Shown here: positions 57,212 through 64,000 of the stretch, piece after piece | Layout: the number at the start of each line of letters is the position of its first letter | Numbering within the stretch: the stretch's first letter is position 1 | Assembly (NCBI RefSeq): GCF_014646275.1 | Contig: NZ_BMND01000026.1 | Location: 42,695 to 106,694 of the forward strand | Origin: Streptomyces kronopolitis | GTDB taxonomy: Bacteria > Actinomycetota > Actinomycetes > Streptomycetales > Streptomycetaceae | Length of the DNA stretch: 64,000 bases | Direction: 5' to 3' | Made by a program: the position numbers and the translations under genes | Notes under the pieces: generated by a model | Databases searched by the model: none | What the model was told of the DNA's origin: nothing | What the model saw: the letters and a program-made list of their open reading frames with translations, nothing else

Positions 57212-59443
57212 GTGGCCACCTTCCTGTACAAACTCGGACGCCTCGCCTTCCGGCGGCGCCGCTTCGTCGCCCTGATATGGGTGGCCCTGCTGGCCGTCGC
57301 CGGGGTCGGAGCCGCCACCGCCGCCGCCCCGGCCGCCGACTCCTTCTCGGTCCCCGGCACCGAGGCCCAGCGCGCCTTCGACCTGCTCGACCAGCGCTTC
57401 CCGGGCGCCAACGCCGACGGTGCCACGGCCCGGGTGGTCTTCCGGGCGCCCCGGGGCGAGACCATGAAGGACCCGGCGAACAAGGCGGCCGTCGAACACA
57501 CCGTGCGCGCCCTGAAGTCGGGCTCCGACCAGGTCGACCAGGTCGCCGACCCGTACCTCGCCAAGACCGTGAGCAAGGACGGCCGCACCGCCTACGCCCA
57601 GGTCACGTACAAGGTCACCGGCTTCGAGCTGACCGACCACTCCAAGGACGCCCTCAAGGACGCGGCCAAGGACGGCCGGACGTCCGGGCTGACCGTCGAG
57701 GTCGGCGGCAACGCGCTGCAGGCCATCCCCGAGACCGGGGCCACCGAGGTCATCGGCATCGGCGTCTCCGCGGTGGTGCTGGTGCTCACCTTCGGCGCGC
57801 TGATCGCGGCCGGACTGCCCCTGCTGACCGCGCTGATCGGCGTCGGCATCGGCGTCTCCACCATCACCGCGCTCAGCAGCGCGCTCGATCTGTCCAAGAC
57901 GACCTCGACGCTGGCGATGATGATCGGCCTCGCCGTCGGCATCGACTACGCCCTGTTCATCGTCTCCCGCTACCGCGCCGAACTCACCGAGGGCCGGGAG
58001 CGCGAGGAGGCCGCCGGGCGCGCGGTGGGCACCGCCGGCTCCGCGGTCGTCTTCGCCGGACTGACCGTGGTGATCGCGCTGGTCGGCCTCGCCGTCGTCA
58101 ACATCCCGATGCTGACGAAGATGGGCCTGGCCGCGGCCGGCACCGTCGTCATCGCCGTGCTCATCGCGCTCACCCTCATCCCGGCGCTGCTGGGCTTCGC
58201 GGGCAAGCGGGTGCTGCCCCGCAAGGAGCGGACCGCGAAGGAGGCCGGCGGGCCGGGCGCCGAGGGCGCGGCCCGCCGGCCCAACATGGGCACCCGCTGG
58301 GCGCGGTTCGTGCTGCGCCGCCCGGTCCCGGTCCTCGTCGCCGTGGTGCTCGGCCTCGGCGCCGTCGCGGTCCCCGCCGCCTCCCTGGAGCTGGGCCTGC
58401 CGGACGACGGCTCGCAGCCCACCCACACCACCCAGCGCAAGGCCTACGACCTGGTGTCGGACGGCTTCGGCGCCGGCTTCAACGGCCCGCTGATGCTGGT
58501 CGTCGACGCGCGGGACGTGCACGAGGGGCAGAGCGCGAAGTCCGCCGCCGCGCAGGTCGCCGCGAAGGTCAAGGCCCTCGACGATGTCGCCGTGCTCACC
58601 CCACCGGCGTTCAACAAGGCCGGCGACACCGCGCGGCTCACCGTCGTCCCGAAGTCCAAGCCCAGCAGCGTCGCGACCGAGGACCTGGTCCACGACATCC
58701 GGTCGCGGACGGCCGACATCGCGGCGGACACCGGGGCGCGGACCCTGGTCACCGGCACCACCGCGATGAACGTCGATGTCTCGCAGAAGCTCAACGACGC
58801 CCTGGTGCCCTACCTCGCGCTGGTCGTCGGCCTGGCCTTCCTCCTGCTGATGGTCGTCTTCCGCTCGGTGCTGGTCCCGCTCAAGGCGGCCCTGGGCTTC
58901 CTGCTGTCGGTGGTGGCGGCCCTCGGCGCGGTCGTCGCCGTCTTCCAATGGGGCTGGCTGGCCGACCTGTTCGGGGTCGAGCAGACCGGGCCGATCATGA
59001 GCATGATGCCGATCTTCCTGGTGGGTGTGGTCTTCGGCCTGGCGATGGACTACGAGGTCTTCCTCGTGACGCGGATGCGGGAGGCCTTCGTGCACGGCGA
59101 GCGCCCCGGCGAGGCCGTCGTCACCGGATTCCGGCACGGCGCCCGGGTGGTCACCGCCGCCGCGGTCATCATGATCAGCGTCTTCGCCGGCTTCATCGGC
59201 TCCTCCGACTCGATGATCAAGATGATCGGCTTCGGCCTCGCCGTCGCCGTCTTCTTCGACGCCTTCCTCGTCCGGATGGCCCTCGTCCCCGCCGTCCTGG
59301 CCCTGCTGGGCCGCGCGGCCTGGTGGCTGCCCCGGTGGCTCGGGCGCATCCTGCCGAACGTGGACGTCGAGGGCGAGGGGCTGCGCGAGCCGTCCGCCGG
59401 CGAGGCCGACGCGCACGAGGCCCGCACACCGGAGCGCGTCTGA
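57212..59443 (+). CDS. MMPL/RND family membrane transporter
   Basis: This 743-residue protein has the duplicated MMPL layout: one N-terminal transmembrane helix, a soluble loop, six helices including AMMIGLAVGIDYALFIVSRYR (the GxxxDY proton-relay motif), then a second loop and helices with VVFGLAMDYEVFLVTRMRE. Such transporters move lipids or drugs outward. It starts at GTG 57212 after a GGGAG. It follows the TetR gene and is likely de-repressed by its ligand. Confidence 0.92.
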   Translation: MATFLYKLGRLAFRRRRFVALIWVALLAVAGVGAATAAAPAADSFSVPGTEAQRAFDLLDQRFPGANADGATARVVFRAPRGETMKDPANKAAVEHTVRALKSGSDQVDQVADPYLAKTVSKDGRTAYAQVTYKVTGFELTDHSKDALKDAAKDGRTSGLTVEVGGNALQAIPETGATEVIGIGVSAVVLVLTFGALIAAGLPLLTALIGVGIGVSTITALSSALDLSKTTSTLAMMIGLAVGIDYALFIVSRYRAELTEGREREEAAGRAVGTAGSAVVFAGLTVVIALVGLAVVNIPMLTKMGLAAAGTVVIAVLIALTLIPALLGFAGKRVLPRKERTAKEAGGPGAEGAARRPNMGTRWARFVLRRPVPVLVAVVLGLGAVAVPAASLELGLPDDGSQPTHTTQRKAYDLVSDGFGAGFNGPLMLVVDARDVHEGQSAKSAAAQVAAKVKALDDVAVLTPPAFNKAGDTARLTVVPKSKPSSVATEDLVHDIRSRTADIAADTGARTLVTGTTAMNVDVSQKLNDALVPYLALVVGLAFLLLMVVFRSVLVPLKAALGFLLSVVAALGAVVAVFQWGWLADLFGVEQTGPIMSMMPIFLVGVVFGLAMDYEVFLVTRMREAFVHGERPGEAVVTGFRHGARVVTAAAVIMISVFAGFIGSSDSMIKMIGFGLAVAVFFDAFLVRMALVPAVLALLGRAAWWLPRWLGRILPNVDVEGEGLREPSAGEADAHEARTPERV

Positions 59444-59455
59444 CGGCACGCCACC

Positions 59456-59490
59456 GCGCCGGCCGCCGGCCATCCGCCGCCGGCCGGCGC
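59456..59490. terminator. GC-rich hairpin after the MMPL gene
   Basis: Bases 59456-59470 and 59476-59490 (GCGCCGGCCGCCGGC against its near-complement) form an imperfect stem immediately after the stop, a probable terminator. Confidence 0.5.
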
Positions 59491-59789
59491 ACCGAGACCT
59501 CCGGGACCGCTGTATGAGCGGAGCGGCACCCCGGAGCGGGCGCCGCGCCCGTGGGGACGGGAGCGGCGCACCAGGAGGGCCCGGCAGCGGCCTCCCCGTG
59601 GGGACGGGGGCCGTTGCCGGGCCATTTGCGCCGTATACGCGGAAAGGGGCGCGCGGCCTCCTCCGTCCGCCCCGTTCGCACTCACGTACCACTCATCGGG
59701 AGGCCGCCGGGCGGGACCCCGCGTGCGGGGCCGCCGTGGCCGTTTCGCATCATGGGCGCTCTTGCAACACGTTTGCAGGAGGCACCACC
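59491..59789 (+). promoter_or_regulatory. Leader of the Ni/Co transporter with a Nur box (59762-59778)
   Basis: The 346-base gap before the transporter operon has no gene. TTGCAA-CACGT-TTGCAG at 59762-59778 matches the Streptomyces nickel-responsive Nur box (TTGCAA-N5-TTGCAA) with one mismatch. It ends 12 bases before the ATG and overlaps the ribosome site, so Nur binding would block expression when nickel is plentiful. A duplicated CCGTGGGGACGGG appears at about 59550 and 59598 and has no obvious role. Confidence 0.6.
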
Positions 59790-60959
59790 ATGGGTGGGCT
59801 GCGGAACCTGAAGCGGAGAACCCTGATGCACGTACCCGATGGATTCATCAACGCGCCGGTGTCGCTGGCGACCGGCGCGGTCGCCGCGGCCGCGGTCGCG
59901 GTCAGCCTGCGCGGTGCCCGGCGGGAGTTGGCGGGCACGGGGGCGGGCGCCGTCGCGGGTGCCGAGCGCACGGCGCCGCTGGCCGGACTGGTCGCGGCGT
60001 TCATCTTCGCCGTGCAGATGCTGAACTTCCCGGTCGCGGCGGGCACCAGCGGACACCTCCTGGGCGGTGCGCTGGCGGCGATCCTCGTCGGCCCGTACAC
60101 GGGCGTGCTGTGCGTCTCCGTCGTGCTGCTCATGCAGGGCGTGCTGTTCGCCGACGGCGGGTTGACCGCGCTCGGCGTGAACATCACCGACATGGCGATC
60201 GTGACGACCGTGGTCGCCTACGGCCTGTTCCGCGGGCTGGTGAAGGTGCTGCCGCGCCGGCGCCGCTCGATCACCGTGGCCTCGTTCGTCGCCGCGCTGG
60301 TGTCGGTGCCGGCCGCCGCGGTCGCCTTCACCGCCATCTACGCCCTCGGCGGGACCGCGGACGTGCCGATCGGCAAGGTCTTCACCGCCATGGTCGGCGT
60401 GCATGTGCTGATCGGCATCGGCGAGGCGGTGATCACCGCGCTCACGGTCGGCGCCGTCATCGCCGTCCGTCCCGACCTCGTCCACGGCGCGCGCGGCCTG
60501 ACCGCCCCGCTGGAGCTGCGCACCTCCCCGCTCGCCGCCCCGGCCGACGCGCCCGCCGCCGCCCCGGAGGCCGAGCCCGTCCCGGCCGCCGCGGCCACCG
60601 CCCCCCGCCGCTCCGCCCGCCGCATCTGGCTGGCCGGGCTCGCCGCCGCCCTGGTGTGCGCGGGCGGCATCAGCTACTACGCCTCCGCCAGCCCCGACGG
60701 CCTGGAGAAGGTCGCCCACGACCAGGGCATCGACGCCAAGGCCGAGGACCACGCCGCCAAGGACTCCCCGCTCGCCGACTACAGCGTCAAGGACATCACC
60801 GACGCACGGCTGTCCGGCGGCCTCGCCGGGGTCATCGGGGTCGGCGCGACGCTGGCCGTGGGCACCGGCGTCTTCGTCGTCCTGCGCCGCCGCAAGAGCG
60901 CCGCCACCGCCGAGCCGGCCGGTCCCGGCGCCGAGCATCCCGCCCCGGAGAGCGTCTGA
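59790..60959 (+). CDS. ECF transporter S component CbiM/NikM with C-terminal PDGLE (CbiN-like) domain
   Basis: This 389-residue fused protein starts, after a short extension, with MHVPDGFINAPVSLATGAV (CbiM metal-binding N terminus, with His2 of the mature family start). It continues with six or seven helices including HLLGGALAAILVGPYTGV and NITDMAIVTTVVAYG. Residues about 290-370 contain ASPDGLEKVAHD, the PDGLE module that replaces CbiN. It captures Ni or Co ions for the ECF complex. AGGAGG precedes ATG 59790; ATG 59826 would give the classic MHVPDG start. The Nur box upstream favours nickel. Confidence 0.88.
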   Translation: MGGLRNLKRRTLMHVPDGFINAPVSLATGAVAAAAVAVSLRGARRELAGTGAGAVAGAERTAPLAGLVAAFIFAVQMLNFPVAAGTSGHLLGGALAAILVGPYTGVLCVSVVLLMQGVLFADGGLTALGVNITDMAIVTTVVAYGLFRGLVKVLPRRRRSITVASFVAALVSVPAAAVAFTAIYALGGTADVPIGKVFTAMVGVHVLIGIGEAVITALTVGAVIAVRPDLVHGARGLTAPLELRTSPLAAPADAPAAAPEAEPVPAAAATAPRRSARRIWLAGLAAALVCAGGISYYASASPDGLEKVAHDQGIDAKAEDHAAKDSPLADYSVKDITDARLSGGLAGVIGVGATLAVGTGVFVVLRRRKSAATAEPAGPGAEHPAPESV

Positions 60960-60960
60960 G

Positions 60961-61722
60961 ATGGGCGCGGGACACGCCCACAAGCTCTACCGGCACGGGC
61001 ACTCGCCGGTGCACGGCCTGCCGGCGCACTGCAAGATCGCGGCGGTCTTCTGCTTCGTCCTCGTCGTCGTCTCCACCCCGCGCGAGGCGCTCTGGGCCTT
61101 CGGGCTCTACGCGGCGCTGCTCGCCCTCGCCGCCGCGGCCGCCCGCGTCCCCGCCCGCTTCCTGCTCACCAGGCTGCTGATCGAGGTGCCGTTCGTCGCC
61201 TTCGCCGTGCTGATGCCGTTCGTCGCCGAGGGCCCGCGGGTGCACGTCGGCGGCCTGAGCCTGAGCACCTCCGGCCTGTGGGGCACCTGGAACATCCTCG
61301 CCAAGGGGACGCTGGGCGTCGCCGCGTCCGTGCTGCTCGCCGCCACCACCGAGCTGCGCGAACTGCTCCAGGGACTCCAGCGGCTGCGGATGCCGCCGCT
61401 GCTCGTGCAGATCGCCTCCTTCATGATCCGCTACGGCGACGTGATCACCGACGAGATGCGCCGGATGCGGATCGCCCGGCTCTCCCGCGGGTTCGAGGCG
61501 CGCGGCGTGCGGCACTGGGGCGTGCTCGCCAAGTCCGCCGGCGCGCTGTTCATCCGCTCCTACGAGCGCGGCGAGCGCGTCCACCTCGCCATGGTCAGCC
61601 GCGGCTACACCGGCACCATGCCCGTCCTCGACGCGGCCTCGGTCACCCGCGCACAATGGACCCGCGCGGCCGCCCTCCCGCTCGCCGCGCTCGCCGTCTG
61701 CCTCCTGGGATGGACCCTTTGA
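60961..61722 (+). CDS. ECF transporter T component CbiQ/NikQ
   Basis: This 253-residue membrane protein has HGLPAHCKIAAVFCFVLVVV at the N terminus, four to five helices, and the two coupling motifs of T components: RMRIARLSRGFEARG and SYERGERVHLAMVSRGYTG. It links the S component to the ATPase. It starts 1 base after the CbiM stop. Confidence 0.92.
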   Translation: MGAGHAHKLYRHGHSPVHGLPAHCKIAAVFCFVLVVVSTPREALWAFGLYAALLALAAAAARVPARFLLTRLLIEVPFVAFAVLMPFVAEGPRVHVGGLSLSTSGLWGTWNILAKGTLGVAASVLLAATTELRELLQGLQRLRMPPLLVQIASFMIRYGDVITDEMRRMRIARLSRGFEARGVRHWGVLAKSAGALFIRSYERGERVHLAMVSRGYTGTMPVLDAASVTRAQWTRAAALPLAALAVCLLGWTL

Positions 61723-62489
61723 GCACCACCACGCCCGCACCCGCCCCCTCCCTCGCCGTCTCCCGGCTCGCCTACGCCTACCCCGACGGCCACCAGGCGC
61801 TCTTCGGCGTCGACCTGACCGTCGGCCGCGGCGAGCGGGTCGCGCTGCTCGGGCCCAACGGCGCCGGCAAGACCACCCTCGTCCTCCACCTCAACGGCAT
61901 CCTCACCGCGGGCGCCGGCACCGTCGCGGTCGCCGGCCTCCCGGTCGCCAAGGAGCACCTCGCGGAGATCCGCCGCCGCGTCGGCATCGTCTTCCAGGAC
62001 CCCGACGACCAGCTGTTCATGCCCACCGTCCGCGAGGACGTCGCCTTCGGACCGGCCGCCGCGGGCCTGCGCGGCGCGGAGCTGGACGCCCGCGTCACCG
62101 AGGCCCTCACCCGGGTCGGCATGGCGGACTTCGCCGACCGCCCGCCGCACCACCTCTCCTTCGGCCAGCGCCGCCGGGTCGCCGTCGCCACGGTCCTCGC
62201 CATGCGCCCCGAGATCCTCGTCCTCGACGAGCCCTCCTCCAACCTCGACCCGGCCTCCCGCCGCGAACTCGCCGACATCCTGCGGTCGCTGGACGTCACG
62301 GTCCTGATGGTCACCCACGACCTGCCCTACGCGCTGGAGCTGTGCCCGCGCTCCGTGGTGCTCTCCGGCGGGGTGATCGTCGCCGACGGCACCACCCAGG
62401 AGCTGCTGTGCGACGAGGAACTGATGCGCACCCACCGCCTGGAACTCCCCTTCGGGTTCGACCCGCGCTCGGTCGACGTACCGCTGTGA
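61710..62489 (+). CDS. ECF transporter ATPase CbiO/NikO
   Basis: This 259-residue ABC ATPase has Walker A LLGPNGAGKTTLV (47-59), VFQDPDDQLFMPTVREDVAFGP (Q-loop), signature HLSFGQRRRVAVA, and Walker B ILVLDEPSSNLDP. The DDQLFMPTV segment is characteristic of CbiO/EcfA. The ATG at 61710 overlaps the CbiQ gene by 13 bases; TTG 61719 is an alternative start. It powers metal uptake. Confidence 0.92.
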   Translation: MDPLSTTTPAPAPSLAVSRLAYAYPDGHQALFGVDLTVGRGERVALLGPNGAGKTTLVLHLNGILTAGAGTVAVAGLPVAKEHLAEIRRRVGIVFQDPDDQLFMPTVREDVAFGPAAAGLRGAELDARVTEALTRVGMADFADRPPHHLSFGQRRRVAVATVLAMRPEILVLDEPSSNLDPASRRELADILRSLDVTVLMVTHDLPYALELCPRSVVLSGGVIVADGTTQELLCDEELMRTHRLELPFGFDPRSVDVPL

Positions 62490-62592
62490 CCCACCGCGGC
62501 ACCCGGGCCGTGTGACGAAGGCCACCCACCACCGTCCTGGTCATCAGCACTGATCCGCACGTTGCACCATGGATGGGTCACAAAGGCGACGG

Positions 62593-63789
62593 ATGAGTGG
62601 GAAGCAGGAACCAGTGGTGGACGTCCAGGGCACGGTCGAGGACGGCTTCGAGCCGGTCCGGGACGCCTTCGTGGCCAACTTCGACCGGCGCGGCGAACGG
62701 GGTGCCGCGGTCGCCGTCTACCACCACGGGCGCAAGGTCGTCGACCTGTGGGGCGGCACGAAGGACGGCGACGCCCAGGAGGACGCCGCGCCCTGGGAGG
62801 CCGGCACGGCCCAGGTGATCCGCTCCGCCACCAAGGGCATCGCCGCCGTCGTCCCGCTGCTGCTGCACCAGCGCGGACAGCTCGACCTCGACGCTCCCGT
62901 CGGCACGTACTGGCCCGAGTTCAAGGCCGCCGGCAAGGAACGCGTCCTCGTCCGCCACCTGCTCTCGCACCGCGCCGGGCTGCCGGTGCTGGACACCCCG
63001 CTCACCCCCGCCGAGGCCGTCGACGGCGTCAGCGGCCCCGCCGCCCTCGCCGCCCAGGCCCCCGCCTGGGAGCCCGGCACCGACCACGGCTACCACGCCC
63101 AGACCTACAGCTGGCTGCTCGGCGAACTGGTGCGGCGGGCCACCGGCCGCACCATCGGCACCTGGATCGCCGAGGAGATATCCGGACCGCTCGGCCTCGA
63201 CCTGTGGCTCGGCCTCCCCGAGGCCGCACAGTCCCGGGTCGGCCGGCTCGCCCCCGTCGAGACACCGCCGCGGCCCGCCGCCGGACTCCGGGTCCGCCCC
63301 AAGCAGTCCGTCGCCGACGCCTACGCCGACCCGCGGTCCCTCACCAGCCGCGCCTTCGCGGCGATCTCCCCGGCCCCCGACGAGAACGACCCCGCCTACC
63401 GGGCCGCCGAACTCCCCGCCTCCGCGGGCATCGCCACCGCCCGCTCCCTGGCCCGCTGCTACGCCGGCCTCATCGGCCCCGTCGAAGGCCACTCCCGGCT
63501 CTTCGCCCCGGCCACCCTCACCCTCGCCCGCACCGAGGAGTCCGCCGGCCCCGACCGCACCCTCCTCGTCCACACCCACTTCGGCCTCGGCTTCATGCGC
63601 CACGGCCCGGCCTCCCCCCTCCTGGGCCCGGGCTCCTTCGGCCATCCCGGCCGCGGGGGCGCCCTGGCCTGCGCCGACCCGGAAACGGGGCTCGCCTTCG
63701 GCTACGTCACGAACGGGATGCAGCGGAACGTGACGGCGGACCCTCGCGCGCAGGCGCTGGCGCGGGCGGCTTCCCACGTTGCCGGGTGA
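62593..63789 (+). CDS. Serine hydrolase, beta-lactamase/EstB family
   Basis: This 398-residue class C beta-lactamase-like esterase has SxxK motif SATK (78-81) in IRSATKGIAAVVPLLL, a Tyr-containing YHAQTYSWLLGEL motif, and a late GHPGRGGALACADPE (HxG-like) triad element. Relatives are esterases or transpeptidase-like hydrolases rather than true beta-lactamases. No signal peptide is apparent. ATG 62593 is used; ATG 62569 is also in frame. Confidence 0.88.
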   Translation: MSGKQEPVVDVQGTVEDGFEPVRDAFVANFDRRGERGAAVAVYHHGRKVVDLWGGTKDGDAQEDAAPWEAGTAQVIRSATKGIAAVVPLLLHQRGQLDLDAPVGTYWPEFKAAGKERVLVRHLLSHRAGLPVLDTPLTPAEAVDGVSGPAALAAQAPAWEPGTDHGYHAQTYSWLLGELVRRATGRTIGTWIAEEISGPLGLDLWLGLPEAAQSRVGRLAPVETPPRPAAGLRVRPKQSVADAYADPRSLTSRAFAAISPAPDENDPAYRAAELPASAGIATARSLARCYAGLIGPVEGHSRLFAPATLTLARTEESAGPDRTLLVHTHFGLGFMRHGPASPLLGPGSFGHPGRGGALACADPETGLAFGYVTNGMQRNVTADPRAQALARAASHVAG

Positions 63790-63820
63790 TCCGGCGTTTT
63801 TGTTTCTGTTTGTTTTTTCC
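63781..63820 (+). terminator. Intrinsic terminator overlapping the hydrolase stop
   Basis: GCCGG-GTGAT-CCGGC (63781-63795) is followed by GTTTTTGTTTCTG and TTTGTTTTTT, a rare textbook rho-independent terminator for this genome. The stop codon lies in the loop. Confidence 0.8.
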
Positions 63821-63883
63821 GCCTTTGGCGGGGCGGGGTTGGTTGTGGGGTGGGGTCCCGGTTGCTGCGTGGTGGGTGGCGGT

Positions 63884-63954
63884 GGCAGGGGCTCCGGGGT
63901 GGGTGTGTGGACTGCTTCGCTTTACGTCCACACACCCACCCCTCCGCCCCTGCC
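63884..63954. repeat. 29-bp inverted repeat (71-base structure)
   Basis: Bases 63884-63912 and 63926-63954 are complementary except for three central mismatches, with a 13-base loop (TGCTTCGCTTTAC). The inner 17 bp, GGTGTGTGGAC-ended, is perfect. It is likely a terminator for a gene arriving from beyond the window. Confidence 0.75.
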
Positions 63955-64000
63955 CCCTCCCGTAGTTGTGGGGCCCCACCCCGGTGGGAGGAGTGTCAAA

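Noticed and set aside
59540..59615. Repeated CCGTGGGGACGGG resembling a CRISPR repeat
   Set aside because: There are only two short copies at irregular spacing, with no spacers or cas genes.
59491..59789. Cobalamin riboswitch upstream of the CbiM-like gene
   Set aside because: No B12-box-like conserved segment was seen, and a Nur box explains the regulation better.

Overview
The window is very GC-rich, densely packed actinobacterial chromosome and looks like Streptomyces. Supporting signs are strong third-position GC, frequent GTG starts, ATGA/GTGA start-stop overlaps, rare TTA codons restricted to a few accessory genes, and a SepX-type divisome gene beside molybdopterin-cofactor genes. No species can be named from the sequence alone.

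Layout. (1) Positions 1-4774 are conserved core: the 3' end of galU, a moeA/glp gene, moaC, mog, a RimJ-type acetyltransferase and sepX (glpR), followed by tRNA-Ala(CGC) at 4850-4922. (2) Positions 4923 to about 40990 look like a roughly 36-kb genomic island next to that tRNA. It opens with a DDE-transposase-like gene overlapping a tyrosine-recombinase-like gene and a truncated type VII secretion ATPase (eccC). It closes with a frameshifted tyrosine integrase at about 40412-40775. (3) Inside the island, 9592-40098 is a biosynthetic gene cluster that I do not recognise as any named pathway. Four transcription blocks leave two divergent regulatory regions (21974-22251 and 29787-30400). (4) Positions 40992-63789 are core or semi-core: an M23 peptidase, a glycosyltransferase, MerR/GntR/TetR regulators with their targets, an ABC exporter, exonuclease III, a flavin monooxygenase operon, tricorn protease, an MMPL transporter, a Ni/Co ECF transporter behind a probable Nur box, and a serine hydrolase.

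How the cluster may work (inference). The central block encodes a reducing type II PKS core: KS-alpha, a KS-like partner without the active-site Cys, ACP and FabG-type ketoreductase. Its fourth enzyme may be a hotdog protein resembling 3-aminobutyryl-CoA ammonia-lyase, which is fused in one reading frame to an AcpS-type phosphopantetheinyl transferase. A second module (KAS III-like protein, DAP/ornithine-type PLP decarboxylase, second ACP and an unknown protein) recalls the butirosin BtrI/BtrK logic of decarboxylating an amino acid on a carrier protein. An AMP ligase, a GH3-type amide synthetase, a P-loop kinase, two methyltransferases, two flavoenzymes, two SnoaL-like proteins, a glycosyltransferase and a sugar-type SDR supply activation, conjugation and tailoring. 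Two MFS permeases would handle export. A plausible product is a reduced polyketide or polyene joined to an amine or amino acid and possibly glycosylated. An ECF-like sigma factor, a DNA-binding-domain-less LysR effector domain, four TTA codons and a shared upstream motif (GGGTGTATCC) suggest cluster-specific and bldA-dependent control.
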